Positions 9,702 through 22,500 of a stretch of DNA of 64,000 nucleotides are shown here, piece by piece (positions within the stretch are counted from its first letter, which is position 1; every line of letters begins with the position of its first letter). The position numbers and the translations under genes were made by a program. A model generated the notes under the pieces. It saw only the letters and a list, made by a program, of their open reading frames with translations, did not search any database and was not told where the DNA came from. Source of the stretch: Pomacea canaliculata (Eukaryota > Mollusca > Gastropoda > Architaenioglossa > Ampullariidae); assembly GCF_003073045.1 (NCBI RefSeq), contig NC_037590.1, positions 30,654,449 through 30,718,448 on the forward strand, written 5' to 3'.

Positions 9702-12700
9702 CTATTTGGTAGACGACGATTCACGTTGTCGGCAGCACATGATGATGATAATGATGATGAACAAGCCACAGAAAGCTCCGAGCACACCTCCCACAATGGC
9801 GGCGACTTTCCTCTGACTGATCTTTGAGTCCTGGCAGTACTCCCCTGAATATGTGGTTTCATCGTCAGAGTTGCAGCTGCACAAGAAAAGAAGACTGAGT
9901 GTAATTCAGTCTAACTCACTGTACCTTCACAAGAAGTGATGAGTCAGTCTAGAGCAGGGTACTCATGAGTAATTACAAATGAAAAAACTGTCTTCACTAT
10001 ATCTTCCATCCATTCTCTAGGTGTCTGTCAGTCTGTCAGTCAGATAGTCACTCAGAACCCAGGCATTCACTTGATTCTGTCAGTCGCTCAGGCGACCCAA
10101 CAATCAGCCACTCAGGGAATTTAAAGAAACATCAAGGAAGGTGGTGTATTCAATGTTTCTTTTCCCCAGACGGAAAGGCGTTTTGAATACAGTTTAATTT
10201 TGAGAAGCCAACAGGATTTCGCAAAATACACAATTGTGAAACAAGGTCCAAGTTTCCCAGTCAGCCAGAATGCAGCTGATTTTTATCAACAGAATCGCGG
10301 GGATTCAGTAACCCCGCTAAATTACAGAAATACTGAATAGCCCACTCAGTCAACGGAAGAGAAATAGCATCCTAATTTAGTTGTTGAGGACGGTTGTTCA
10401 CTGACCACATCCCCGGTGATTTCTGGCAAACACAATTCTCAAAATGAGGGATCACTGAGATGCAGCAAGAGGTTCTGGAGCTGGAATGAGCACCAACTGG
10501 ATCGTGTTTGACACTCGGCTGTTAAATGTAGGCGATGTCAACAGCGAGGACTCAGATATTTGTGGGAGAAGTTTGCAGAAGGAAGAAGACTTTGTCCAGA
10601 GAGTTGTTGCTCTTTAAAGACTGTTGTCTGACACGAAACCTCTGACATCAGAAAGAGAGAAGATAGCTACGAGGAGCAACAAAAGGTTAATTCAGGTCCA
10701 AGGCTGCGTGCGAGGAGTGAATAGTGGTCACCGCTTTAATTCGTTGCCGATGGAGGTACACGAAGTGAATGACAGCAAATTAAGGTCTGAGGAATAACAG
10801 TTTCTTACAAAACGATTGAAATACGATGATCGACCAAGGCGTTATTTTATCTCTTTTATTTTTTTTTTCCTCTCTTCGCTTTTTTTTACTTTCTCACTCC
10901 TACCCGTGCCTTATCTCATGTGCAGCCGAGTGGTGCAAAAATAAAAACTTTTCACCAAGACGGTTAGAATCCTGGATTGAGGGTTCAAATCTCGTTTCTG
11001 GAGAGGTAGTTTCTCTCTGGATGTGACATCTCCTGACTGGGCTGAAAACGTTCGCTGTCATGTCGCCTAATTTACATACTCATTTTCATTTTCTCTTTTA
11101 TTTCAATCCTTCAATCTTCACGCATCCAAAAAAACATCAGGGCTTACAAAATAGTGGTAAGGAATGTGATGAAGCATTTTCAGTCAGAAAGCATCACACA
11201 GCACTGTGAAGGGCAGGCAACCAGCAGGTACTCACATGCAGGTGGGGGATGCTTCGCCGTCGGGGCTGATGGTCAAGGAACAGGTCCCGTGGTCTCCACA
11301 AGAGTATCCCTCACACATGTGCACACATCGTGCGCTCGTGCAGCGAAAGCCAAGGCTACAGGCTCTCTCCGTGTTACAGAGTGAATCACTTGTTAATGCA
11401 ACTGGCAAACAGAAACAACAGGCATTATCTTCTTGATCATCAGCATAATAGTTCTATGATTGATCGCTTGGCTTTTGTGCTCACGTCTGATTCCAACTCG
11501 GTAGATGTAAACACAGAAACATATGTTTCTAGAAATATCATACAATACAGGTTTTACTGGTTATATATTTCAGAGCTGCTGTCATTAAGCACTACTATAT
11601 GTGCCATACAGTGTTATCACAGTAAGTTATGAGCCATACAGTGTTATTATTGTATATTATTTATCATACATCGCCATTTTAGTAAGCACACTATTATAGT
11701 AAACTGTGTCAAAGATATTAAAATTATTACGAAATACCGCCACTATATTAAACCATGAGTCAGATAGCTCTATATAGATTGTCGAAGTGAGTAAACTATG
11801 TCTCATTGTCATATGTTATATGTTGTTATAGTAACCAGTGTCAAACAACGATTATTATAACCTACAGAACTACCACAGTCAGCTATGTGACGACTCACAA
11901 GCTTCTGCAATTTTCCTTGCCGAATCGAGGACAAATAGTCCCTCTGTGTTGTTTATGTTTACAAGCGCATCCCAGATGCTTTGCTGGCGCTCAGTGGTAT
12001 TCAAAGTCCGGAACTGGCTTCCAAAGAACCGAATGTTCACCCTGAAGGTTGGAGCGCTGAAGCAAAGTTAGTGGACGTATAAAGCCGGGAGGAACAGACT
12101 TGCATCTTCAACAGATTCTTTATTTCTTGTGCTTAACTGGTAGCTATGTAAAATAGAGAATGCTGCTTATCATATGTGTTAGGAAAAAAGAAAATAGTCC
12201 TTCTAACAATGACTCATTCACTGAAAGCAGCACGTGTGCCCGTCTGACCAAAAGCAATTAACTGAAAGCAAATTTCATGCTCATCTGATCAATCGTGCAT
12301 GTTTAGGTGAAATAACAGTCATTAAAAACCCCACAGATTTACTTACCTAGTCACTACATTGTCAATGTATAAGAAGCCAGGAATGCTTTGGAATGCGGCT
12401 TTGAACTGCACAAAGAGCAAACATTTCCACATGTGAACGATGTTGTGTTTCTGTCAAGTGAGCTGTTGAAGCTTTAATACAAAATGCATTTTCTGAGGCA
12501 CTTAACAGTTTCACTTTAAAGACAAAGACAGGAGAGATAAATGATTTCTGTAGATACATACGAAATTTACCTATTTTAAAACCACCTTTGAGTCAAAACT
12601 TCCCCATCTTGTGTCTTTTTGTTAGGTAGACGTGTCAAACACCCTAGAACCACCCGAGACCATCTCAGACAGAACAGTTGTCTTACAGTAGATGTCTCAA

Positions 12701-14373
12701 GCTCCAAAGTAACTCAGGAATACATGTCAGTTCTTGAATCATATTTGTAAAACGTTCTGGATTATTACCAAAAAACAATATTCATTTAGAGATATCACGA
12801 GTAAACAAAAGCAAATGAAAACACCCAGCTAGAATATTCGCGAAACACGGCCTCGGGCACGCACGGACCTGCCTCTGCATACAACTAATATAGAAGACAC
12901 GAGATAAAAAGAGAAACACAGGCACACACAGGTAAGACCACACACACACACATTTCTTTAAGAATAAAAGGTAAGAAAGTCAGCTTACAGCCTCCACCAC
13001 GTAGGACGAGTTGCAGTCAGTGCAAGACACATTCTTGTCTGGTCCAACATCGATGGTGAGCAGAAAGCTAGCATCTGTAACCATGGCAATGGCAACCGTT
13101 CACCACCAAAGATATCCAAAAGCAATTTCTTGTAGAATAACCAGTTTAGGAAACGTACACGACCTCTACATAAATAATTGAATCCACTTATTTAACTGTA
13201 TTTAAAACTGCTGCACACGAGCTGACAACGAGAATGAATATCTTATCCTTCTGATGGTCTACACGGAAAAGTCTTACCTGGATTAACTGTCTGGCTATTA
13301 GGAGGTGGTGCGACAGTGGTCGGAGCTGGTGTTGTCGGAGCTGGAGTGGTAGCAGGTGTGGTTGTCGGTTCTGGTGTTGCTGGAGCTGCTGTTGTCGGTG
13401 CTTCTGTGTTGTTGCTAGTAACAGCAGCTGTCGAGCTCTCATGCGTTAACGTGCTGTCGGGAGGCTGGGAGGACTGAGATGTTGATGTCGCCGTCTGTCC
13501 CGAGGGGTTCGTGACACCACCTGCTGTAGTGACATTAGACGACGACAACGATGAAGTACTCTGCCCTGTCGTCATGGATGTAGAGGTGCTATCGTGCACT
13601 GCTGGGGTCCCAGTCGACGGCAAGGTTGAGCTGCTCTGTGCTGTCGTTACAGTCACAGGAGACGATGTAGGAGACGTGGCTTGCGTTGCTGTACTTCCTG
13701 TGGTTGGTGTGGATGCAGAAGCAGGGGACGTCAAGTTTGTAGTTTGAGGAGAAGTAGAATTCGAGGTAGTTGCTGGTGATGAACTTGCAGAGGGAGAGGA
13801 TGACACAGTTGCTGTTGTGGTTGTATTCGCTGGGGTGGTGGTTACTGTCGGGGCAGTTGAGCTACACCCGGCGTATGCAACTGTTGATAGCAATAACAAG
13901 GATTACAAGTGACTGATAACTGATTTCGTTTATTTATTTGTTTGTTCACTCGCTCATCCTTTATTTCATAAGTAATAATTCGTTTGTTTAGTTATTCAGG
14001 GCTTCTTGTCTACATTTGTTGATCAATTATTTATGACTTCTTTTTTTGTTTCTCTCTCCGTCTTTCTGTTATTTGTTTCTCTGACTGGCTGGCTGCCTAA
14101 TTCACAGCTTATTCGTCAGTCTGTTATTTTATCTGTGCGAACTGTCTGTTCCAAATGTGATTTTAATACTAATCTCAAGATTTCAAACAGAGCATTACTA
14201 GTAATCTGAATATTATTTTATGAAAAGTGTAATCGCAGTTTACTGTGCTCTGGCATCCATGCGTAAAAATAATATTTTGTATGACAAGAGTGGTGACGGT
14301 AGAAATACTCACTCAACATTGCAAATACCAAGTATATGAGGGGAGAAGGAGTCTTCCTGGATGATTCAGACAT
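9702..14373 (-). CDS. Type I membrane mucin: signal peptide, Ser/Thr/Pro stalk, SEA-like, EGF, TM (complete, 7 exons, 430 aa)
   Basis: In transcription order the exons are 14313-14373, 13278-13880, 12989-13074, 12347-12405, 11899-12041, 11236-11401 and 9702-9876. They sum to 1293 nt, with every phase matching and GT-AG at every junction. Residues 1-25 are a signal peptide. About 28-215 is a Ser/Thr/Pro-rich, heavily O-glycosylatable stalk with TTTPATTPAPTTPAPTT-like repeats. About 223-318 resembles a SEA module (YVVEAFKAAFQSIPGF, VNIRFFG) but lacks the GSVVV autocleavage site. Cysteines at 326-343 precede a six-cysteine EGF module at 347-387. V397-M419 is the transmembrane helix, followed by an 11-residue tail. 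This is the architecture of membrane mucins and IMPG-like proteoglycans: cell-surface barrier or adhesion proteins of epithelia. No specific orthologue is claimed. The EGF intron position matches the gene ending at 36012. The last exon encodes a run of six isoleucines. Confidence 0.88.
9739..9762 (-). repeat. ATC/ATT trinucleotide run coding for the transmembrane poly-Ile
   Basis: GATGATGATAATGATGATGA on + is read on - as consecutive ATC/ATT codons. It supplies the six-isoleucine core and following Met of the mucin transmembrane helix. Confidence 0.85.
10921..11070 (+). repeat. tRNA-derived SINE-like fragment in a mucin-gene intron
   Basis: A box A-like CAGCCGAGTGGT near 10923 and a box B-like GAGGGTTCAAATCTCG at 10979-10994 have the spacing of a tRNA-derived head with a long variable arm. 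A similar head is found at 39711-39772. It lies in intron 6 of the mucin gene on the opposite strand. Confidence 0.5.
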
Positions 14374-17300
14374 TGTAGCAATATTATGAATACTGAAACA
14401 AATAAAATACAGTCCTTTTAATTTAATAATTTTTATAATTAAGGATTCTGCAAGGAAAAACATGCTCTCACAACAACTAGTACACACATGATAAAACACG
14501 TTCAATCAAATCAATCTGGAGAAAGAGAGAGACAGAGGGGCGGTCAGACTGGCTGTTGCCTTAGTAACAACTGACTCCAATTACTCAGTTTTGGAAGGAA
14601 TCTTCTAGCCTCCAGCCACTTATATTTTTGATATTTAAATTAAATAACTGCTTTTATGTGTCACTCAGGAATTAACTGTGACACGTTAAGAGGATGAACA
14701 GTGGACGCCAGTGAACAAGAGTTTAAACTAAAGCCAGCAGATCCGCTTTAATTCGCAGGACATGATGTCAGACAGACCCACACGAGGATAGAATATCCTT
14801 CAATGACATCGTGCTTTCACAACAGCAGACACCCACAGATAAGATAAACAAGAGACAACTGATACAGGTATCAACAACAGGGTGTGCCTGACAATGACGA
14901 GTGGAGTAGGGTATGCAGGGGAGGTAGCTCGCTTCTTGCTGTTCACGGAACCTGTCAGAGTTATTTCCTCTTAGTAGCGGAGGTTCGTGGGGTGAAGTTC
15001 GGTTCTCACTTCTGTGGCTGAGCGAGAAACCTTGACTTCTAAAAAGTTAAGGTGTAGTTTATCAGTTCGTATCGTACTGATAAGTGTTTGGTACTTGATA
15101 TATTTGACGGTTCACGAGTTCACAGAGTACAGAACATTCAGCCCGTGGGAAGAGCTTTTCATTCAGCATCTCTTCAGATTGTAGAAAGATTAAATATGTT
15201 AGCATGGCTTAAAGTATTGTACATACACCACCACCTCCTATGAGTAGCATTTGGTGGTGTATAAAGTGGAAGAGAATGACAAAGGGTAAAGATGGCTTTA
15301 TAGAAAAAAATAGGTGTGACAATACAATCGCGAGCTAGGAATGTTTGCAGCCTAGCCAGGTACTACATGCGGAGAAATAATATCGTACCATCTTAAATAC
15401 ATATTTATATATCACGTGTCACAACTTTAAGTTTAGAGATTTTCCTTGACAACAGAACTAGAGCGAATCCCAGCAGTAGCACCAGGATTTTCCTAGTTAA
15501 CACGTGATTGTCAGTATTGTGTAATGTATAACGGTTTTTTTCCCCCCGCTGAACACTCCCCATCTGACCAGGTCTCTAAAACTCAGAGGTAGTTTATGAT
15601 GAAACATGTGTATTAACATCGTATATATAAGTACTTAAACAATTGTGTCTTTTAAAAGCGGAAGCACAGCAACAGGAGATTGAGCTCCCATGTCGAGTAA
15701 AAACTCTTTTCTCCGCCAGCAATAAAAGCCATAATTAATCTGTCAGGTCGCCAGTCTTTTACCTGCGTCCAGGTATCACATCCGTGCCAATGGCAGTAAA
15801 TCTGGTGGCGCACAATGAGCCACTGGTGGTCTTTTCTAGCTGACACCTGGGTTCAAGGAGATACAGTGTTTAACACCAGAAACGCGCCGGCAACCCTCGG
15901 GTTCGAACACTGCCCGGAAACTTGTGAGTGTGGGTACGATGCTGATTGGTTCATCGCCAAATGTAATAAAGCACATTTAGTGGCCTTCCTGATGTACATG
16001 CTAATAAAGTCACAGTAGTAATAGCAAAGTATTTGTTGATCTCCAACGATATTTTATTTCAAGAAATACGGTACAGAGAGCTAGTCCGCCATGTCTTGTT
16101 GTAAAGGTGCACAAATCAAGAAGTTCTGCTAGGAAGAAGAAAACATGTTTTTATGTTGACAAGGAAGTTAATTACTGTTTAGCTACATAGACACGTAGGA
16201 AATACCCTGATGTTGTTCTTCCTAGTTTCAAGGTCTACTTTCACAGGTAGGTCATAATCTAGCTCTATGTTCACCCGCATAAAGACCTTCATTCAAACTC
16301 CTGTCTGACTAGTTGTGGCACAAACAGCTTTCTTATCAACATTCTTTTCTCATGCAAAGCCTCTTTGGGAAACAGCCAGTGTGGTCACGCTTTAATACCC
16401 CGACATAACACACGAAGGTGTGTGAGGGACTGGTTCATTGTTGTATATATGTCTACGTGGGTGTCTCATACTAGACGCACGTGATAACATCGGTTCGTGA
16501 AACTCCAGGCACAATGTCCTCCAGTGAAAGCTACACATAATCTGTAACCTCATTTTAGAAGTCATTCAATGGATATTAAAAGCCCATGTCTGCTCATACT
16601 CAACAAGAGTTTAAACACTATGTAATTGCGATTCTAAACGAGCCACAAGATGGCGTTACAGTCGGACAATGAGCAGCGTTTAGCTCAGGGTTTTGCCTAT
16701 GATCTATATAAACATGACCCATAAAAACTTGCTTGACAATCTTATTAAATTTTGTTGCTAATATTGCGAGATACTTATCCCCAAATCTGGGTGATTACAA
16801 CTCTTCTGTGTTCAAGATGCAAACATCACCATGCACAAAACTCGTGACGTAACGTTTGTACACAGCTACACCATATATGGTCCCATTTTTTAAATTGCTT
16901 GAGGCCTTTAAGATTTTACGGTGATACATCAACGATGTGTTTGGAAAAAATGGCATGCTGCACTTAGCTTTAATAACCAATCCTCAGCGAACATCCTGCT
17001 CGTTAACGGGTCCAATGACAGTTAGTGTCCTCGAGTTTTCCCCGCACTCAAATTTTAGAACCCCATTGAGGACAAGCAGGAGGGAAGAACATGTCGGGCT
17101 TACAAAGTATGTGTCTCTCACATAAAAGACAGGTCAGGGCGTGTTGGGAATAACCGACAAAAAGGAAAAAAAACATTTGACAATGTCCACTTTGGTCTGT
17201 GGTCGAGCTTCTTGCCACGAGTTTACTCCGTGTACAAAGTAAAACATTAAAAGGTGGCAACACAGGTATTCTTTTTGACAAGTTCAAGATGTCGTTGACC

Positions 17301-20300
17301 TCTGCAAGCCACTCTGCCTTTCCCTTTTTTTTCGATCTATTTATATCCCTTAATTTAATATTCCGTTGACTTTTTGTTTTTTCTTGTTAACGATTCCATG
17401 TAACTTGAAACTGATAAAGTGTCAAAGGTTCTGATGACAGCGACAAGACATCAAACACACCGCTGACTGTCGGATACTGATTGACAAAAACAATTTACTC
17501 ATCGTCCTAGCAGGAAGTTCGGTCAGGCTTGTTTGACTTCACGGTAAACATTGCTTGGAGACCAAACACGGACTGAACGCACCAGGAATACATTTTTTCC
17601 CCATAAAGAAGATTAAATGTGTGGGTGGGGGGTAGGGAGGGAGAGAAGGGAATGAAATATTAATGAGCGAATAGGTTCCCTGTTGATCAAGGCTAAATTT
17701 GGACACATGACTAAAAGGTAAATCAAAACAAGCAGGCAGCAAAACAAATTATAAAGTGTTTTGATGCACATGTTCACTCTCCATGAGTCACAGCCATGTT
17801 TGTGTGCATGACCTATGACCCGAGCACCCATGCCTGACGCCAGTTACGCGGGTGGCTTGGAGAAAACGAGAAAACCGCAGGGTGTGTCACTTAGAACTGG
17901 GAAGGAGGAAGATTATCTACAATGAAAGGAGGTTTAAAACATACTCGTGCACCCGTGATGATTGCAAGAGGGAACCAGAAAAAAAAAATCAGTGCAGGAT
18001 AAAAGTGAACAAGGCAGACCTTCAGCTCCACCTGCTCTTCTGATAAGCTACCTCAGGTAAACAAGTTTTCAGAAAGACACCTTTCCTGGGTGCAAGAAAT
18101 GAGACATAAGCTTCAAGCTGAGGGACTTAGTTTTTATTCTATCCTGCTGTCAGACTTACTCAGCTTATAACTTACGCACTTACCCAGGTCAACTGTGTCA
18201 CACGTGTTGTTATTAACATAGATTATCTATTTATTTATTAATTAAAAAGTCACCTAATATCTCTACGCGATACTACTTTTTGTATCCGGTGTTACATTTT
18301 CCCAAACTAAAAAAAATAAAAATAAAGAAAGACAAGAGAAGGACAACATGCATGCATACAGGCACGCACGCGTACACACACACACAGTTTTACTTTTGCC
18401 AACGGCACGCACACCTGTCTTGTTATTTCGTGTCAGGTGTCATTACAGGTGTGCTCTCTCTATCAGCCAGTTTGTCACAGATCTCAGGTAATCTCGCTAA
18501 AGGGGCCAAGCCAAAGTTATTGTTCGCTCTTGTACACTCAGAAGAAACTCGAAAACTGATAACCTTTCCTCGGGTTACCCTCGCCTTTGTGCACTGTTAT
18601 CATCGCTAGTTTCAGAGAAAAACAAGGATAATAACACGAACAGGAGCGGCACAAACTAACAGGTAGACAATCAACCGTCGACAGGATTATCACAGACAGA
18701 AAGGACAGACTATCTCTTCAATTGTTCATCCCTTACATCCTGTTACAGTACCACGTGATCTTATTTACGAAATTTATCACTGTAATACTGATATAGAGGA
18801 ATGAAAATACATGCAATGACTGAAACTTGCTAATTATTTAGCAAGAACAGGGCCTACACCAAACAGTCAATTATACCGTTTTATTTACTTATTTTGAAAG
18901 ATGTGGTGGGAAGACGGTAAATAAAATAAAATTAATGTCTTACCTCGCGAGCTACGACTGACGGTATGTCTTGTGCAGAGACTGGACTACCACTGGGGTA
19001 TATATAGTCGGTGTGCCTCACCCGGATATTGTAAGCCTACACTAATGTCGGGTGTGTGTGGGTCAGCTCCAGTTTGTAATGTTTCCGAGTTTCAGACGAT
19101 TGTATGCCTGTGTTGATATTTCAGCTTCTCTCGTAAGTTATGTAACGAAAAATATCGCACCTCTACTTTTGTTATTGTACTGGGTAGAAAGGATAATAAT
19201 TATAGAGTAGAGTACACAGGACAAGCTTCACTACACACTGCAATTTTCTTCAACGTCCGTATCGCCACAAAATATGACCGTTGTACACATTTTTAAAAAA
19301 AATAAAAAAAAATTAAAAAAAAAAGTCCTGACGGTTACAATTTGAAATAATAATAATAAACTGTTATCGTTTATTTAGTCTTTGTATTTACAGCGTGACA
19401 GACGGCGACCAGAATAGCTCAGAAGTGAGTAAGAGCTCGTGAGGACAGCGCGTGTTGATGTTATCATGTTTTGATGACCTACTTTGCGGAGTGACGTAGC
19501 GTGACGTCGTGTGGAGGCAGGTCACGGTGGAGGTGTTACTTTCGGGTAGCAGACAGAAAACTTACTTTTACAATGTTTAAATACTCATGCGCAGAACTGA
19601 CACCTGTACTGCCAGGAATGTTTTATCTCGTTAACCCTCGATATCATCAGTACTAGTCTAACAAAGATATCTCAGGGACAGAGCTAAATATAACATAAAA
19701 CAACAACACATTTAACCTCGTAAATAATTATTATTGTGATTTTAAATCTCTCCCTCTCTAGATATCTTACATACAAACAGTTTAGATATGTATGTATATT
19801 TAAGAGGATATTATATTTAGCATAATAGTTCTCAGTGTTTGCGCGTGGTCTGTGAAAAGACCTGTGGGTGAGAGTTAGTCCCCGGCCCACCCCAGTGTCG
19901 GTAGTGACTGTGGGTTTGAAATGCGATCTGGACCAGCACAGACCTCTCTCACACACCTTTGTGAAATGTAGGAAGCGACCGAGTGTGTCTACAACTGACG
20001 CGTGACCTTACGGAACCTTCAACGCTCGATAATGGCAGAGAGAGAAAGAAGATTAGCGGGAGAGAGAGAGAAGGCAGGTGGGAGAGAATGTGGTACAGAG
20101 GTGTAGGTACAGATCGAATAACTGTTTATAAAAACGCTGTGTAGCAACTTTCTTTCTCCCCGTGCCCACCACACACATGAACACAGTCAAGCGTGTATAC
20201 ACGCTTGTAGGAGGAAAGAGAGAAGGGTCATAGGTGAAGATATAAAACCTTGTTTACCAAGGTTTTTTTTTTATATTCCGCTTGTGGCGCTGGGGTCATT

Positions 20301-22335
20301 AGTCTGGGGTTACACGTACAAAAGTCGGTAATCGGTAAACCTGTATGCTAAAGCCTGTATGCTAAGCCTGTATGCTAAACTACTCGTTACCAGAATACTC
20401 AATGGACAGAAGTTTGTAGGTTTATAAGGAATGATGAGTAATACTGTTTACCTTCTGTTCAGTGTAGCAAAGAACCGAAACACAATAAACGTGTTGTTTC
20501 CATTTGTCAGTGACCCAGGCGGCAGAACAAACGTGTGGAAGTCAAGGTTGATGTACTTTATCATCTCTCTATCTAACAAATGACGAATGTATAGACGACA
20601 GTGCGGTAGACCGATAACAAGATACTCCTGGGTATTGACAGACATCTGTTTGCATGTTTGTCGCTCTCAGGATGTAATTTTGGAGAAGGCGATCAGATGT
20701 CGTATTTATCTAAAATATTCATTTCCATAAAATAGGATACATCGATCGGGACACGTAGATGCTTGGAAGTAGTTATATAGCTTTCTGACATGATCATAAC
20801 TGACACGTTCATTTGTCAGTCAGTTAGCATAAGTAATAAATGTCAGTGTGTGTGTGTGTGTACGTGCGTGCAGGCAGCATGTTCTGTAGAGGCAGAGGAG
20901 GGTCTTACGTCAGTGCGAGGTTAATTACAAACAAAGACCACCTCAATCTTGGCTCCCCCTTTCCTCTTTTCGTTTCAAGTTCCATCTTGTAAATATAGAA
21001 GACACTTAGTGCACTTAGTTTCGAGGAGGAAAACACGAGCTGATGACACGGCATCAGATTGCTGTCTTGAGAGTAAGGTTCACAGCAATGTTAAAAAGAC
21101 GAAACGAAAGTAAGAAGAACAGAAAATAATGTTGATAAAAATAAAAGAAACAAGTCAGACAAAGAACAAAGAGTAAACAAGACAGAAAAGAATGAAAAAA
21201 TGAAGTAAAGAAAGAGTGGACAGCAGAACAGACGAACGGAAAACTGAAAACAAGATATATAGAAAGCTGGACCATCTCTACATCTTTGTATCCCATTCTT
21301 AGAGTATGATTGACTCTGATCCGCGGTGTACATCATCTTATCATTTTTGTCTACATGCCACACCTTGTGAAGATGGTCTTTCAATGACTTCATGCCATGT
21401 GGTTACACAGCTATAACCAACCGGATGTGGCTTTCATCAGAAAGACAATAAGCACATGGATGACGGCCCCACCCTACACTCGTGTAGTCGGTTTAATTTT
21501 TATTTATTCTCTTTTTCATAGCTACCCATGAGTACTAGGAGTGGCCAGCCTATCGATCATAAACAGGTACTCGGGGTGCTGATAACAGCGTCCACACCTG
21601 CATCGTTGCATGATGACAGCCATCACGTGCAGATGGTGGCTACGTTCTCCACCCTGGAGAGCCGCGGTCCTCCGGCTCTTGACTGCGACCCACCCCGACC
21701 ACGGGTGTAGAAAACCGTTAGACAATCGATAGAGGGAGCAGGCGTTCCTGTTTGAACACATCAACCGTTGACTGTTTTTTCCTCCTCCACGGGGCGTGCT
21801 TATCAGAGATTTATCAAAGATCGAACGACAATGGCTGTTATCAAATATTGCACATGGCCACGACATGTTTGTAAAAGAACTGAACTATAACGGTGGTAGA
21901 AAATGGCGTCAAGGGTTAGACAGAACATATTTGTCTTCATAAAATACGATTCGAGTCTATTTTTTTCCCAGTAAGCGAGAATGTACCCGCAAAAAACGTT
22001 TAGCTAATCGTCTCGACCGTTGATTAGTATGTTTACCCCTTTGTTTTGTGCAGGTACTGGTGGAAATTTAATGTTACTATGACTTTGATTCTTGTGGGTT
22101 TTTTTTAGATCTTTAATTAATACATTGAACTTATTGTCAAACACAACATGTTTCATTTCGTTATTGTACGCTGACGTGGAAGTAAAGAAAGACAGAAAAA
22201 TTTTGATAATACATCAATGAAAATCTTGATAATTAGGAGGAAAAAGAAAACAACAATGAAAGGCAAATGTTGCCATGAGAACCAACCGGCATCAACAAGA
22301 AGAACAGCAACAACGACGATATCATTGCCAGAGCG
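14374..22335. other. Long non-coding interval upstream of the mucin gene
   Basis: The part next to 14373 should hold the mucin promoter and 5' UTR; no TATA box or initiator is clear enough to call. No exon was recognised on either strand. Contents include a poly-A/T patch at 19290-19325, a (GT)n run near 20846-20862, a 14-bp tandem repeat at 20338-20380, a purine-rich stretch at 21082-21250, and a possible SINE-like T-arm (GGGTTCGAACACTGCCCGG) at 15899-15917. ORFs here are short and carry no motif. Confidence 0.5.
20338..20380 (+). repeat. Short tandem repeat, three units of CCTGTATGCTAA(A)G
   Basis: Three consecutive near-identical 13-15 bp units are directly visible. Confidence 0.85.
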
Positions 22336-22500
22336 ATGTCACCAGATCGTTGCGATTTGAATGTTCTAGAACATTTCACACGAAGATACAGTTGCCGACT
22401 GACGTCACCTCAGAGTAGTGGTCCCTTGTTGTCCATCGTAACGACCTTTGTTTGTCTTTGTCAAGTGAACTCAACCGAACCTTCTAGGATGCTGAGGGTG
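22336..22500 (+). CDS. Weak candidate first exon (hypothetical)
   Basis: An ATG at 22336 opens 55 codons ending at ATGCTGAGG next to a consensus donor GTGAGT (22500/22501). The predicted peptide has a hydrophobic segment near its C-terminal end (GPLLSIVTTFVCLCQ), followed by an NST sequon. This could be a late signal peptide or anchor. It lies upstream of the + strand EGF-membrane gene, whose first exon is missing, but nothing links them directly and the phase cannot be tested. It could equally be chance. A longer overlapping ORF (22532-22975) shows no recognisable features. Confidence 0.15.

Noticed and set aside
13511-13747. 78-codon ORF on + rich in Val and Asp
   Set aside because: Antisense shadow of the mucin Ser/Thr/Pro exon.
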